From assembly GCF_016899955.1 (NCBI RefSeq), contig NZ_JACJJL010000030.1:1-42404 (forward strand): a stretch of 42,404 nt of DNA, given 5' to 3'. Of the stretch, positions 26,241 through 34,500 are shown piece by piece. A model generated the notes under the pieces. It was not told the DNA's origin. It worked only from the letters and a program-made list of their open reading frames with translations, and ran no database searches. Every line of letters starts with the position of its first letter. Position 1 is the first letter of the stretch. Source of the stretch: Marseilla massiliensis. GTDB taxonomy: Bacteria > Bacteroidota > Bacteroidia > Bacteroidales > Bacteroidaceae. The translations under genes were made by a program, and so were the position numbers.

Positions 26241-26328
26241 TGAAAAAAGAGAATTCGGAAATGAGAATCATGCGCATGCCGGGGCAAACAGCCACCAGGC
26301 AATGGCCATAACTCTCATTTCCCAATTC
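26241..26328 (-). terminator. Terminator-like hairpin between acpP and fabF (attenuator)
   Basis: Read on the minus strand, 26328-26313 pairs with 26266-26251 (15 of 16: GAATTGGGAAATGAGA against TCTCATTTCCGAATTC), with a 46-nt loop that can fold further, followed by TC and T6 (26249-26243). Since fabF and rnc show no promoter of their own nearby, this is probably a leaky terminator or processing site that keeps acpP mRNA more abundant than fabF mRNA. Confidence 0.65.
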
Positions 26329-26346
26329 CCGGACGGTGAGAAAAAT

Positions 26347-26583
26347 TTATTTTGCGTTCTCTTCGATATAGGCTATTGCGTCGCCAACAGTGGCAATCTT
26401 CTCAGCCTTATCGTCGGGAATGGAAATGCCGAACTCCTTCTCAAATTCCATGATGAGCTCAACAGTGTCCAGAGAGTCGGCGCCCAGGTCGTTTGTGAAA
26501 CTTGCTTCGGGCTTTACCTCTGCCTCGTCTACACCAAGTTTGTCTACGATGATTGCCTTAACTTTTGATTCAATTTCTGACAT
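26347..26583 (-). CDS. acpP: Acyl carrier protein
   Basis: 78 residues, the normal length. The phosphopantetheine attachment site is Ser37 in GADSLD. It is an acidic four-helix protein that carries growing acyl chains for fatty acid and lipid A synthesis. An upstream in-frame ATG at 26640 was rejected: homology begins at MSEIESKV, and the promoter -7 element lies at 26645-26638. First gene of acpP-fabF-rnc. Confidence 0.98.
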   Translation of the reverse strand: MSEIESKVKAIIVDKLGVDEAEVKPEASFTNDLGADSLDTVELIMEFEKEFGISIPDDKAEKIATVGDAIAYIEENAK

Positions 26584-26637
26584 GATTGTAAATTTTAAAA
26601 TGTTAATAATGACTTCTATTCTCAAAAAATTCGGGTG

Positions 26638-26669
26638 CAAAGTAACTAATTTTTATCCACTTACGCAAA
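26638..26669 (-). promoter_or_regulatory. acpP-fabF-rnc promoter
   Basis: TTTG (26669-26666), 20-bp spacer, TTACTTTG (26645-26638; one mismatch to TAnnTTTG) on the minus strand. RNA start near 26630, leader about 48 nt. Confidence 0.7.
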
Positions 26670-26782
26670 TAATTTGGGTAAAAAGCATCTGTTTTTGCAC
26701 AAAGATATGGTGATTGTGCAACTTTGGCGAGCTTTTTTGATGCTTTTTTCTGTCTGTTGGCCGGTTATTGGCCATAATTCAT

Positions 26783-26790
26783 TATCTTTG
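26783..26790 (+). promoter_or_regulatory. -7 element upstream of the EFR1-type gene
   Basis: TATCTTTG matches TAnnTTTG. The -33 side is weak (GTTG at a 23-bp spacer). Predicted leader about 120 nt. Confidence 0.5.
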
Positions 26791-26918
26791 CATTGCCCAA
26801 GCCGCACGATGCCTGTTGTGTGGCTGCATCGTTTTGTACATATTTTATATAAGGGCGCGGGGCATCGCGGGGCCTATGTGGCCGGCGGCGCCCCGGCCGC
26901 ACAACGATAGTCTGAAGT

Positions 26919-27713
26919 ATGAATATAGAGAATGTACATCTTGTTTATTTCAGTGCGACCTACACCACCCGCAAGGTGGTCAGGGCGGTGGCCGCTCGGC
27001 TGCCGGGCACGGTTGTTGAGCACGACATCACGGCCCTCGAGCCGCCCGACGACGTGGCGCTCTCCGACCGCGGCGACCTCATGGTGGTGGGGGTGCCTGT
27101 CTATGCCGGGCGGGTGCCTGTCATGGCGGCCGACGCGCTGTTGCGCTTCCGCGGCAGGGGCACCCCGGCCATTGCGGTGTGTGTCTATGGCAACCGTGCT
27201 TACGACGACGCGCTGGTAGAGCTGTGCGACCTGCTCGGCGACGGCGGCTTCGGCGTGGTGGCGGCGGGGGCCTTTGTGGCCCGGCACTCCATATTCACGT
27301 CGATAGCGGCCGGGCGCCCCGACGAGGCCGACATGGCCGCCATAGGTCGCTTTGGCGACGCCTGCGCCTCGCTGCTGGCCTCGCTGCCGTCGGTATACGG
27401 GCTGGTGCCGCCGGCCGTGCCGGGCAACAGGCCCTACAAGACGCCCGGGGCCATACCCATCTACCCGTCGGGCAGCCGCAAGAAGTGCACCCATTGCGAG
27501 CTTTGCGTGCGCCTGTGCCCTGTCCATGCCATCTCGCCATTGCGGCCCACGCGCACCGACGGCAACATATGCATGTCGTGCGGAAGGTGCGTCGAGGTGT
27601 GCTCCCAGCACACGCGGTGCTTCTCGGGCATGATGTACAAGATGGCGCAGCGCAAGATAACCAAGCTGTGCCGCGAACGCAAGGAGCCCGAGTGGTACCT
27701 CGCCGGCCGCTGA
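26919..27713 (+). CDS. EFR1-type flavodoxin-ferredoxin fusion redox protein
   Basis: 264 residues. An N-terminal flavodoxin-like domain (about 5-165; VYFSATYTTRKVVRAV resembles the FMN phosphate loop, VVGVPVYAGRVP the second FMN loop) is fused to a two-cluster [4Fe-4S] ferredoxin domain, with Cys190/193/196/200 in CTHCELCVRLCP and Cys218/221/224/228 in CMSCGRCVEVC. This is the EFR1 family, common in anaerobes and thought to move electrons between flavin and iron-sulphur carriers; its physiological partner is generally unknown. Single gene that converges on a TlpA-like gene; the stop codon lies inside a hairpin. Confidence 0.9.
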   Translation: MNIENVHLVYFSATYTTRKVVRAVAARLPGTVVEHDITALEPPDDVALSDRGDLMVVGVPVYAGRVPVMAADALLRFRGRGTPAIAVCVYGNRAYDDALVELCDLLGDGGFGVVAAGAFVARHSIFTSIAAGRPDEADMAAIGRFGDACASLLASLPSVYGLVPPAVPGNRPYKTPGAIPIYPSGSRKKCTHCELCVRLCPVHAISPLRPTRTDGNICMSCGRCVEVCSQHTRCFSGMMYKMAQRKITKLCRERKEPEWYLAGR

Positions 27714-27734
27714 CAGCCCCGCTCCGGGGCTGTC
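27712..27734. terminator. Bidirectional hairpin between convergent genes
   Basis: GACAGCCCCG (27712-27721) and CGGGGCTGTC (27725-27734) form a perfect 10-bp stem with a 3-nt loop, starting inside the EFR1 stop codon and 18 bp after the TlpA-like stop. No T-run on either side, so termination would be imperfect or would need other factors. Confidence 0.55.
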
Positions 27735-27751
27735 GCCTGCCGGCAGCGCTG

Positions 27752-28852
27752 TCAGAACCCGTAGATTTCCTTCAGCTTCTGGCCGAGCCTCTGGCCCCGC
27801 AAGTCTACGTCGACAATGCGCCCGGAGCCGTCGACGAGTATGCTCGACGGTATCGACCGTATGCCGTAGGTAGACGAGCCGGCCGAGTTCCAACCCTTCA
27901 GGTCGCTCAGCTGGGGCCACTCCATGCCCATGCTCTTGATGGCGTCCTGCCATGCCGAGGCGTCCTTGTCAAACGATATGCCCACTATCTCGAAGCCTTT
28001 TGGGTGGTATTTCTTGTAGTTGGCCACCACGTTGGGCATCTCCATGCGGCACGGCCCGCACCAGCTGGCCCAGAAGTCTATCAGCACATAGCCGCCACGG
28101 CCGCACCACTCGCTGAGCTTGCGCGCCTTGCCCGATGTGTCGGCCATCTCTATGTCGGTGACCATGGTGCCCGGCTTGCGCTTGGCTATGCTGGCCTCCA
28201 TGTCGGCGAGCGCCGTCTTGGCGTTGTTGAGTAGCGGGTGGCCGTAGTATGGTGCTGCCGGGTCGAGCATGCCTTTCAGCGTCTGGTAGTCGGTGGCGCG
28301 GTAAATGTTGTCTATGAACACGGCCGCTATCAGGTTGTCGCGGTTGCTGTCTATTATCTCCATGTAGAGCGCCACCATCGAGTCCCTGAGCGCGTCCATC
28401 TGCGCCGACAGCCTGCTCTTCTCGGCCTGGTCGGCGGGCGTGGTGCCCTGCATTATCTTCTCAAACTCATTGTATATTTCCATGCCGCGGTCGTCGAGGG
28501 CCTTTATGCGGCGGTATTCGCCGAAGAGGCGCTCGTTGAGTGGCGAAGCCTTGGCCTCGAGCGTGCGCATGTCTATGTCGGCGGGCGTGCCGTCGTTGAA
28601 CAGCGTCCATCCCTCCTGCCTGTCGGCCACGGTAAGCGCGGCGTTCAGCTGCCGCCTGCCGCTCAGCTCAAACCGCCCGCCGCTCACGGCCGCGCTGTCG
28701 GCGGCGTCCTTTTCTCCGGCCACATACAGGTATATGGTCTGCGCGCCTTTCGGGGCGGTGCCTGTTATTTTGAATGTTGTGTCTTGTGCTTGCGCCGTAG
28801 CCGATGCGGCCAGGGTCGCGGCCGCGAGGGCCATCCTCTGTATTGCTTTCAT
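27752..28852 (-). CDS. Exported TlpA-like thiol-disulfide oxidoreductase with DUF4369-type N-terminal domain
   Basis: 366 residues from the chosen start. Signal peptide about 1-22 (ALAAATLAASATAQA). Residues about 25-110 form a small beta-domain of the DUF4369 type, then a helical linker (about 110-225), then a thioredoxin fold (about 230-366) with the redox motif WCGPC (Cys265, Cys268) and GIRSIPSSILVDGSGRI with the cis-Pro. The protein probably keeps periplasmic thiols reduced or repairs disulfides. A longer reading from 28975 was rejected: it starts upstream of the promoter -7 element at 28951-28944 and lacks a signal sequence. Confidence 0.92.
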   Translation of the reverse strand: MKAIQRMALAAATLAASATAQAQDTTFKITGTAPKGAQTIYLYVAGEKDAADSAAVSGGRFELSGRRQLNAALTVADRQEGWTLFNDGTPADIDMRTLEAKASPLNERLFGEYRRIKALDDRGMEIYNEFEKIMQGTTPADQAEKSRLSAQMDALRDSMVALYMEIIDSNRDNLIAAVFIDNIYRATDYQTLKGMLDPAAPYYGHPLLNNAKTALADMEASIAKRKPGTMVTDIEMADTSGKARKLSEWCGRGGYVLIDFWASWCGPCRMEMPNVVANYKKYHPKGFEIVGISFDKDASAWQDAIKSMGMEWPQLSDLKGWNSAGSSTYGIRSIPSSILVDGSGRIVDVDLRGQRLGQKLKEIYGF

Positions 28853-28943
28853 CTGTCTCGTGTTTTGTTTGTTATGCCGTCGGTGCCGCTTTCCGGCGCC
28901 GGGCGTGCCCGGCAGCCGTTTGCCGGTTGCGGCTTGTGTCGCA

Positions 28944-28976
28944 CAAAGATAGTCGAAAAAATCGTCATCGGCCAAT
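28944..28976 (-). promoter_or_regulatory. Promoter of the TlpA-like gene
   Basis: ATTG (28976-28973), 21-bp spacer, TATCTTTG (28951-28944) on the minus strand. RNA start near 28937, leader about 85 nt. Fixes the gene start at 28852. Confidence 0.72.
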
Positions 28977-29087
28977 GCCGCGCCGTTTTTCTTCGGTAAA
29001 AAGTGCCCTGGGGCCCTTTTGGCCGCTATTTCGCAGAGTTTTGTTCTTATTTTTATTCCCGCAGGCTTCTAATCAGATTATTTTGTA

Positions 29088-29095
29088 TATATTTG
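29088..29095 (+). promoter_or_regulatory. -7 element of the acyltransferase-glycosyltransferase operon
   Basis: TATATTTG; the -33 element is weak. The RNA start near 29102 coincides with a GC-rich hairpin (ACGGCCCC 29104-29111 with GGGGCCGT 29126-29133) that would cap the 5' end of the mRNA. Confidence 0.6.
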
Positions 29096-29215
29096 CATCG
29101 CCAACGGCCCCGGGGCGTGATTGGCGGGGCCGTGCCGGCGGCAGGCCTCCCTCTGGCGGCGTTGTTGCCGCAGTGCTTTATTGTTGTCAATTACGGAACG
29201 AAAGAGTTTGTCATA

Positions 29216-30142
29216 ATGAATTTTGCTTATCACGCTATATACGCAGTCTGCTGCCTGGTGTCGTTGTTGCCGCTCAGGGTGCTCTACTGTTTGTCAGACG
29301 TGCTGTTCTTCATCGTATACCATGTTGTGAAATACCGTCGCCCGCTTGTCAGGAAAAACCTCACCGACTCGTTTCCCGACAAGACGGCAGAGTGGGTGGC
29401 AGGCGTGGAGAGGGCCTTCTACGCCTGGCTGTGCGACTATTTCGTAGAGACGCTAAAGCTGCTCACCATCAGCAAGCGGCAGATAAGCCGCAGGATGCGC
29501 TTCGTGGGCCATGAGCAGCTGTCGGAGAGGCTGCGGCAGGGCAAGACGTGCTCGCTATACCTGGGCCACTATTGCAACTGGGAGTGGATAACGTCGCTGC
29601 CGCTGCTGGTCGACGAGGGCATCTGCTCGCAGATTTACCACCCGCTCGAGAACCGCGGCATCGACATGCTCTTCCAGCGCCTCAGGAGCCGTTTCGGCTG
29701 TACGAACATCGAGATGGACAACTCGTTCCGCACCATCGTCACATGGAAAAAGCAGCAGAGGCCAAACATCGTGGGCTACATTGCCGACCAGGTGCCGGGG
29801 CTGCACAACGTGCACTGCTGGGTCGACTTCCTCAACCACGACACGCCGGTGTTCACCGGGGCAGAGAAGATAACCATGCTCACGGGCGCCGAGGTGTTCT
29901 ACGCCGACATAGAGCGTCCCAGGCGGGGCTACTACGTGTGTACGTTCAAGCCCATGCCGCTGCCGCCGGGCGGATATGTCAAGTTCCACTACACCCGCCT
30001 TTACTTCAGTATGCTCGAAGACAGCATACGCCGCGCGCCGCAGTACTGGCTGTGGAGCCACAACCGGTGGAAGCGCACGCGCGAGCAGTTCAACAAAGAG
30101 TATTCGGAAGAGGAGCGCAGGCGGATGCTGAGCAGGCTTTGA
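29216..30142 (+). CDS. Lipid A biosynthesis (LpxL/HtrB-type) acyltransferase
   Basis: 308 residues from the chosen start (the longer frame from 29003 begins before the promoter). One membrane helix near 8-38, then an LPLAT-type acyltransferase domain with the catalytic HX4E motif at His118-Glu123 (GHYCNWEW) and conserved YIADQVPG and FTGAEKITMLTGA. The family adds secondary acyl chains to lipid A precursors at the inner membrane. It starts a run of surface glycan genes and is followed after 4 bp by a glycosyltransferase, which ties the region to LPS or lipooligosaccharide. Confidence 0.93.
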   Translation: MNFAYHAIYAVCCLVSLLPLRVLYCLSDVLFFIVYHVVKYRRPLVRKNLTDSFPDKTAEWVAGVERAFYAWLCDYFVETLKLLTISKRQISRRMRFVGHEQLSERLRQGKTCSLYLGHYCNWEWITSLPLLVDEGICSQIYHPLENRGIDMLFQRLRSRFGCTNIEMDNSFRTIVTWKKQQRPNIVGYIADQVPGLHNVHCWVDFLNHDTPVFTGAEKITMLTGAEVFYADIERPRRGYYVCTFKPMPLPPGGYVKFHYTRLYFSMLEDSIRRAPQYWLWSHNRWKRTREQFNKEYSEEERRRMLSRL

Positions 30143-30146
30143 GGGC

Positions 30147-30956
30147 ATGAAGAAGACGTTTGTGACATACGGCGACGACAACTACCGCGAGTCGCTCGAG
30201 AGGATAGGGCGCGAGGCCCGGGCCACAGGGGTGTTCGACTCCGTGAGGCTCTATACGCCTGCCGACCTGCCCGAGCCGTTTGCCTCGTACACCCGCGACT
30301 ATCCACGCGGCGGGGGCTACTGGCTGTGGAAGCCCTTCGTGATTGTCAGCGAGCTCGACCGTGCGGCCGAGGGCGACATTGTGGTGTATGCCGACGCCGG
30401 GTGCACGCTGATGCCCCACGCCGACTGGCAGCGCTATTTCGACGCCGTCGACGGGCGCGAGGAGCTGTTCTTCCTGGCCGAGGGCAAGAGCGCCAAGTGG
30501 TGCAAGAAAGAGGTGTTCGACTATTTCGGCACCAGGCGCGACGCATGGAAGAACGCCAGCCAGGTGCAGGCCACGTTCATCATCGCCCGCAAGAGCGGGC
30601 GCAACGAGGTGCTCAGGCGGTGGTACGACCTTGCCGTCGCCCACCCCGAACTGTTCGTAGATGCCGCAGCTGGTTCTGAGCAACATCCCCGCTTCCGCGA
30701 GCACCGCCACGACCAGGCCGTGCTCACCGCCTGTGTGTGCGCATCGGACAGGCCGCGCGCCTTCCGCCTCGACGTCGAGAAGGTGGAGCGCCGCCATGCC
30801 GGCGGCCAGGCCGTGTTTGCCTCGCGCATATCCAACGGGCAGGTGCGGGGCAACGGCCGTGTCAAGGGGCGGCTTGCCGGATGGTTGGAGCGCCTGTTGG
30901 TCAACCCCCTTAAGGTGGCCTCGGCCCGCCTGCTGTTTGCCCTCTCGCGGGGCTGA
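30147..30956 (+). CDS. Glycosyltransferase-like protein (YWLWKP / DAG type)
   Basis: 269 residues. The segments GYWLWKPFVIVSELDRAAEGDIVVYADAGC (spread over about 57-87; the DAG is likely the metal-binding position of a GT-A fold) and QATFIIARK match a family of Bacteroidetes and epsilon-proteobacterial glycan-synthesis proteins. Sugar and acceptor are unknown. It follows the acyltransferase by 4 bp and must be translated from the same mRNA. The last 60 residues are basic and may bind the membrane surface. No clear terminator follows in the 94 bp before the convergent GT2 gene. Confidence 0.72.
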   Translation: MKKTFVTYGDDNYRESLERIGREARATGVFDSVRLYTPADLPEPFASYTRDYPRGGGYWLWKPFVIVSELDRAAEGDIVVYADAGCTLMPHADWQRYFDAVDGREELFFLAEGKSAKWCKKEVFDYFGTRRDAWKNASQVQATFIIARKSGRNEVLRRWYDLAVAHPELFVDAAAGSEQHPRFREHRHDQAVLTACVCASDRPRAFRLDVEKVERRHAGGQAVFASRISNGQVRGNGRVKGRLAGWLERLLVNPLKVASARLLFALSRG

Positions 30957-31050
30957 CCTTGGCTGCGCATCTCATTGCCGATTCTTTTGCCGCCGCGCGC
31001 CGCGCAAGTGCCATTGCCATTTGCGCCCCGTAGACCACCCCGTCCGGCCT

Positions 31051-31992
31051 TCAGTCTATGTATTCCACCCTTGGCCTGAACGTAAAGCCCGCCAGCAGCC
31101 CCTTGCGGCAGGCTGCCAGCAGCTTGCGCTCCTCGTCCTTGGGCAGTTTGCGCCTGCGTATCTTTCGGGCGTGCAGCCGCAGGGCGTTGAGCTGCGAGAA
31201 GAAGAAGGCCAATGCGCCTTTGCGCTCGCGGCGCATGAACGACTGGTTGCGCTCGCCGTAATACAGTTTCCATGCCGCCGCCGCCGGCACCGTGTCTATC
31301 GACGCCGCATAGTTCTCGGCCGTCTTGTGGGTGGCCACGCTGCCATCCACCAGCAGCCCGGCATATCCGTGGCGGGTTATCCGCTCGGTGTATTCGGCGT
31401 CGTCGCTCCAGATGAAAAACTCCTTGTAGGGCAACCCAATCTCGCGCGGCAGCGAGCCGCGGACGAAGAGCGACACAAACGACGCCCCCTCTATGGGCTC
31501 CGCCCCGCAGCCCTCGCCCAGCCCGAGCCTTTCGAGCGCGGCCTTGCGACGGGCCTCGTCGTCGATGCGGCCGGGCAGGTTCATCAGGTGCTGGCTGCCG
31601 TCGGTCCACACCACCTTGCTGTTTAGGAAGCCCACGCCGCTGCATCCCATGAACGGCACCATGCGCTCCACGGCGTCGGGGGCGGGCACCGTGTCGTCGT
31701 CCATCACCCATATCCATCCCGGCGAGCACAGCGCAGCCCTCCTGATGCCTTCGGCAAAGCCCCCGGCCCCGCCCGTGTTGGTGGCCAGGCGCACTGTCTC
31801 TATGGCCTTGTTGCCGCCTATCGACGCCAGGTATTCGGCCGTGCCGTCTGTCGAGTGGTTGTCTATTATGATGGTCTTGCGCAGCGGGCACGTCTGCCCC
31901 ATCACCGCCCCGACCGTCTCTTTCAGCAGGGCGAGGCGGTTGTAGGTCACAATCACGCCTACCACGTCTGTGTTTCCGATTCCGTTGTCCAT
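31051..31992 (-). CDS. Glycosyltransferase family 2, galactofuranosyl/rhamnosyl-transferase-like
   Basis: 313 residues from the Met at 31992 (an ATG at 32040 adds 16 poorly conserved residues). GT-A fold: VGVIVTYNR at 11-19, DNHSTDG, NTGGAGGFAEG, metal site DDD at 98-100 (WVMDDDT), and FFIWSDDAEYTERI near 192-205, the acceptor-side motif of GlfT-like and rhamnosyl GT2 enzymes. C-terminal tail is rich in Arg/Lys. The gene stands alone on the minus strand. Its leader, if transcribed from 32436, contains the whole 67-bp repeat array. Confidence 0.88.
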   Translation of the reverse strand: MDNGIGNTDVVGVIVTYNRLALLKETVGAVMGQTCPLRKTIIIDNHSTDGTAEYLASIGGNKAIETVRLATNTGGAGGFAEGIRRAALCSPGWIWVMDDDTVPAPDAVERMVPFMGCSGVGFLNSKVVWTDGSQHLMNLPGRIDDEARRKAALERLGLGEGCGAEPIEGASFVSLFVRGSLPREIGLPYKEFFIWSDDAEYTERITRHGYAGLLVDGSVATHKTAENYAASIDTVPAAAAWKLYYGERNQSFMRRERKGALAFFFSQLNALRLHARKIRRRKLPKDEERKLLAACRKGLLAGFTFRPRVEYID

Positions 31993-32070
31993 TTGTTCCT
32001 TTGTTAAGAAGTGGTCATTCCATTGGCCGCCATAGTGCATTCAGCCTGCGTTCGGGTTTGCCCTCACATT

Positions 32071-32437
32071 TCCGAGTGCAGCTTTATCGTATGCAAGGAT
32101 AATGCAAACTAGCGGAGAGAGAGCTTGCTCTCAGTCTTCCGAGTGCAGCTTTGTCGTATGCAAGGATAATGCAAACGAGCGAAGAGAGAGCTTGCTCTCA
32201 GTCTTCCGAGTGTAGCTTTATCGTATGCAAGGATAATGCAAACGAGCGGAGAGAGAGCTTGCTCTCAGTCTTCCGAGTGTAGCTTTATCGTATGCAAGGA
32301 TAATGCAAACGAGCGGAGAGAGAGCTTGCTCTCAGTCTTCCGAGTGTAGCTTTATCGTATGCAAGGATAATGCAAACGAGCGGAGAGAGAGCTTGCTCTC
32401 AGTCTTCCGAGTGTAGCTTTATCGTATGCAAAGATAG
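32071..32437. repeat. Tandem repeat array, five 67-bp units plus a partial sixth
   Basis: Units start at 32071, 32138, 32205, 32272, 32339 and 32406, an exact 67-bp period with only a few substitutions between units. Each holds TCCGAGTG, CTTTATCGTATGCAAGGATA and the palindrome GAGAGCTTGCTCTC. 67 is not a multiple of three and no frame crosses it, so it is non-coding. The sixth, promoter-proximal copy ends in CAAAGATA (minus-strand TATCTTTG, a perfect -7 box), whereas the others have CAAGGATA. Confidence 0.95.
32429..32436 (-). promoter_or_regulatory. -7 element of the GT2 gene, at the outer edge of the repeat array
   Basis: TATCTTTG on the minus strand. The -33 side is unclear. Transcription from here would give a leader of about 430 nt that carries all repeat units. 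Confidence 0.45.
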
Positions 32438-32565
32438 TGAAAAAAGAAACACGTGGAAGATGTTTACTGTAAAAAAGTATGCTTTGAAACCGGATGGCAG
32501 CGTGCATGGCGGTATGCAGTGGCAAGCAGCTGCCGGGCGACGGGCCGTAATGCGGCAGCGTTTGT

Positions 32566-32634
32566 GCCGTTTGGGAGCGCAAAACGGCCCGTTTGACATC
32601 GTAATACGTGCCGTTCTGCACTGCGGAACGGCAC
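32566..32634 (+). repeat. Dispersed palindromic repeat, copy C
   Basis: The 24-bp core at 32566-32589 equals copy A (8868-8845, minus) at 22 of 24 bases. A second hairpin with a perfect 9-bp stem, GTGCCGTTC (32608-32616) and GAACGGCAC (32626-32634), follows about 20 bp later, giving the same two-palindrome layout as copy A. Confidence 0.65.
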
Positions 32635-32784
32635 ATGTGGCCCACACCGTGGCTGGCCTACATGGCTTTGGCACGTGTTCTGGGTGGTGAATATGGCGCA
32701 GGCCGGTTGTTGGCGGCCGTTGTAATGTAGGCGGCAGGCGGAGAATATAGTATGCACATCGGGCCGCCGTTCGTTTTTTTTTAT

Positions 32785-32792
32785 TACCTTTG
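32785..32792 (+). promoter_or_regulatory. -7 element of the GT11-like operon
   Basis: TACCTTTG matches TAnnTTTG; no clear -33. RNA start near 32799, so the first usable ATG is at 32820. Confidence 0.55.
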
Positions 32793-32819
32793 CCGCTGTA
32801 TAACAACGACCGACAGCCA

Positions 32820-33635
32820 ATGATATTCGTAAAAGGCTATGGGCAGATGTGCAACAACTGGTTGCAGTATGCCCACATCTATGCATGGGGCAGGGAGTAC
32901 GGGGTGCGCACAGTGTCGATGCGCTTCGCCTACAAGTACCGCTATTTCCACATCTGCGAAACGCCGTGGCACAACCCCGCCACCTATCTCGCGGCCAAGC
33001 TGCTCATAAAGACAAGGCTCATACGCTGCCTGTGGCTGCAGCACCCGCGTCAGCGCACCGACCCCGAGGTGCACCGCCTGCTGAGCCAAAGCCGCCTGAT
33101 AGCCGCCGACGGCTGGAGCTTCCGCCACCCGCAGCTGTTCATGAAATACAGGGCCGAGATAGCCTCGCTCTTCGCCTTCCGCCCCGCCAAGGTGGCGGCC
33201 AAGGCGGCATGGCTGCGCTCGCTGCCCGAGGCCGACGTGCGCCTGGGCCTGCACATACGCCGGGGCGACTACGCCCGCTGGCAGGGCGGGGCCTACTTCT
33301 TCTCCGACGACGAGTATGCAGAGCGCGTAAGGCAGTTTGCGGCCCTCTTCCCGGGCAAGAGGGTGCAGGTGCTCGTGGCCACCAACGATCCCCGGGTCGA
33401 CATAGGCCTGCTGCGCAGCCGCTCGGGCGTGGCCGACATGCACCTCACACGGGGCAACCCCGGCGAAGACCTCTACCTGCTCTCAGAGTGCGACTACATC
33501 ATGGGGCCGAAGAGCACCTTCTCGCTCGTGGCCGCATTCTACCACGACCGCCCGCTCCACTGGATTGCCCCGGATGACGGAGTGATAACCGAAGACAGCT
33601 TCTGCCGCTTTGCCGACGTGTTCATGGACGTGTGA
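32820..33635 (+). CDS. GT11-like (alpha-1,2-fucosyltransferase-like) glycosyltransferase
   Basis: 271 residues from Met at 32820; an ATG at 32790 overlaps the -7 promoter element and is rejected. GYGQMCNNWLQYAH at 6-19 resembles the N-terminal G-x-G-N-x-x-x-Q-Y motif of GT11, HIRRGDY at 145-151 is the nucleotide-sugar-binding motif, and MGPKSTFSLVAAF near 235 corresponds to the family's final motif. GDP-fucose is the likely donor by family, but this member is divergent. First gene of a three-gene operon. Confidence 0.78.
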   Translation: MIFVKGYGQMCNNWLQYAHIYAWGREYGVRTVSMRFAYKYRYFHICETPWHNPATYLAAKLLIKTRLIRCLWLQHPRQRTDPEVHRLLSQSRLIAADGWSFRHPQLFMKYRAEIASLFAFRPAKVAAKAAWLRSLPEADVRLGLHIRRGDYARWQGGAYFFSDDEYAERVRQFAALFPGKRVQVLVATNDPRVDIGLLRSRSGVADMHLTRGNPGEDLYLLSECDYIMGPKSTFSLVAAFYHDRPLHWIAPDDGVITEDSFCRFADVFMDV

Positions 33636-33673
33636 ACAGAAGGCGTTATTGTAGCATCATTAATATATAGACA

Positions 33674-34489
33674 ATGGGAAAAAGTATCAGCACACCTTCG
33701 ACTAGCATAATAGTCACTACGTATAACAGGCCCGACGCCCTGAGGCTTTCGCTTGAGAGCATGCTGAGGCAGACGGTCGCGCCGGATGAGATTATCGTTG
33801 CCGACGACGGCTCCACCTGCGACACACGTGCGGTTGTCGAGGCGTTGGCGGGCAAAAGCGGCATACCCGTGCTTCATGTCTGGCAAGAGGACAGGGGCTT
33901 CCGCCTTTCGGCCATACGCAACAAGGCCATAGCCAGGGCGTCGGGCGATTACATACTGCAGGTGGACGGCGACGTGCTGCTGGGGCGCCACTTCGTCAGC
34001 GACCACCTTGAACTGGCCGAACGGGGCTTCTTCGTGTGCGGCAGCCGCGTCAGGCTCTCGCCCGAGGTGACGCGCCGCGTGCTCTCCGACGAGCATTTCA
34101 GGCCCACGCTGTTCAACATGCCGCTGAGCTTTGCGGCCAACAGCCTGCGCTCGCGCTTGCTGAGGCACTGGATGGCCACCCGCTACGGCCGCCGCATAGA
34201 CCACCTCAGGGGCTGCAACATGGCTTTCTGGCGCGACGACCTGATACGGGTCAACGGCTTCAACGAAGACCTCACGCAGTGGGGCCACGAAGACGGCGAG
34301 ATAGCATTCCGCCTTCACTTTGCAGGGGTGGGGAAGAAGTCGCTCAAGATGGGCGGCTGCGTCTACCACCTTTACCACCCCGAGGCGTCGCGCTCGGGCG
34401 AGCAGCGCCACCTCGACGAGCTGGAGAGGGTGAAGCAGGGGCGCATAAGCCGCTGTGACAACGGGATAGACAAATACCTGAAACAATAA
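33674..34489 (+). CDS. Glycosyltransferase family 2 with galactosyltransferase-type C-terminal region
   Basis: 271 residues. SIIVTTYNRPDAL near 11-23, VADDGST, DVDGDVLLG-type metal site (VDGDVLL), and RGCNMAFWRDDLIRVNGF...WGHEDGEIAFRL, the Glyco_transf_7C motif in which the E/D pair sits in the active site. Such enzymes add Gal, GalNAc or Glc to LPS or chondroitin-type chains. 38 bp after the GT11-like gene and 11 bp before the next GT, so one operon. Confidence 0.9.
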   Translation: MGKSISTPSTSIIVTTYNRPDALRLSLESMLRQTVAPDEIIVADDGSTCDTRAVVEALAGKSGIPVLHVWQEDRGFRLSAIRNKAIARASGDYILQVDGDVLLGRHFVSDHLELAERGFFVCGSRVRLSPEVTRRVLSDEHFRPTLFNMPLSFAANSLRSRLLRHWMATRYGRRIDHLRGCNMAFWRDDLIRVNGFNEDLTQWGHEDGEIAFRLHFAGVGKKSLKMGGCVYHLYHPEASRSGEQRHLDELERVKQGRISRCDNGIDKYLKQ

Positions 34490-34500
34490 CAAGAACAGAC

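Larger units (their letters stand above)
32041..32819. other. 780-bp intergenic region between divergent glycosyltransferase genes
   Basis: No credible gene. It contains the 67-bp array, its promoter-like end, palindromic repeat copy C (32566-32634) and the promoter of the next operon (32785). Confidence 0.7.

Noticed and set aside
28853..28975. Longer N-terminus for the TlpA-like protein
   Set aside because: The extra 41 residues begin upstream of the promoter -7 element and would hide a normal signal peptide.
29003..29215. Longer N-terminus for the acyltransferase
   Set aside because: The frame starts before the -7 element at 29088-29095 and lacks family similarity; the ATG at 29216 starts at the membrane helix.
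32071..32437. Regular 67-bp repeats considered as a CRISPR array
   Set aside because: The units are contiguous and almost identical over their full length; there are no unique spacers and no cas genes.
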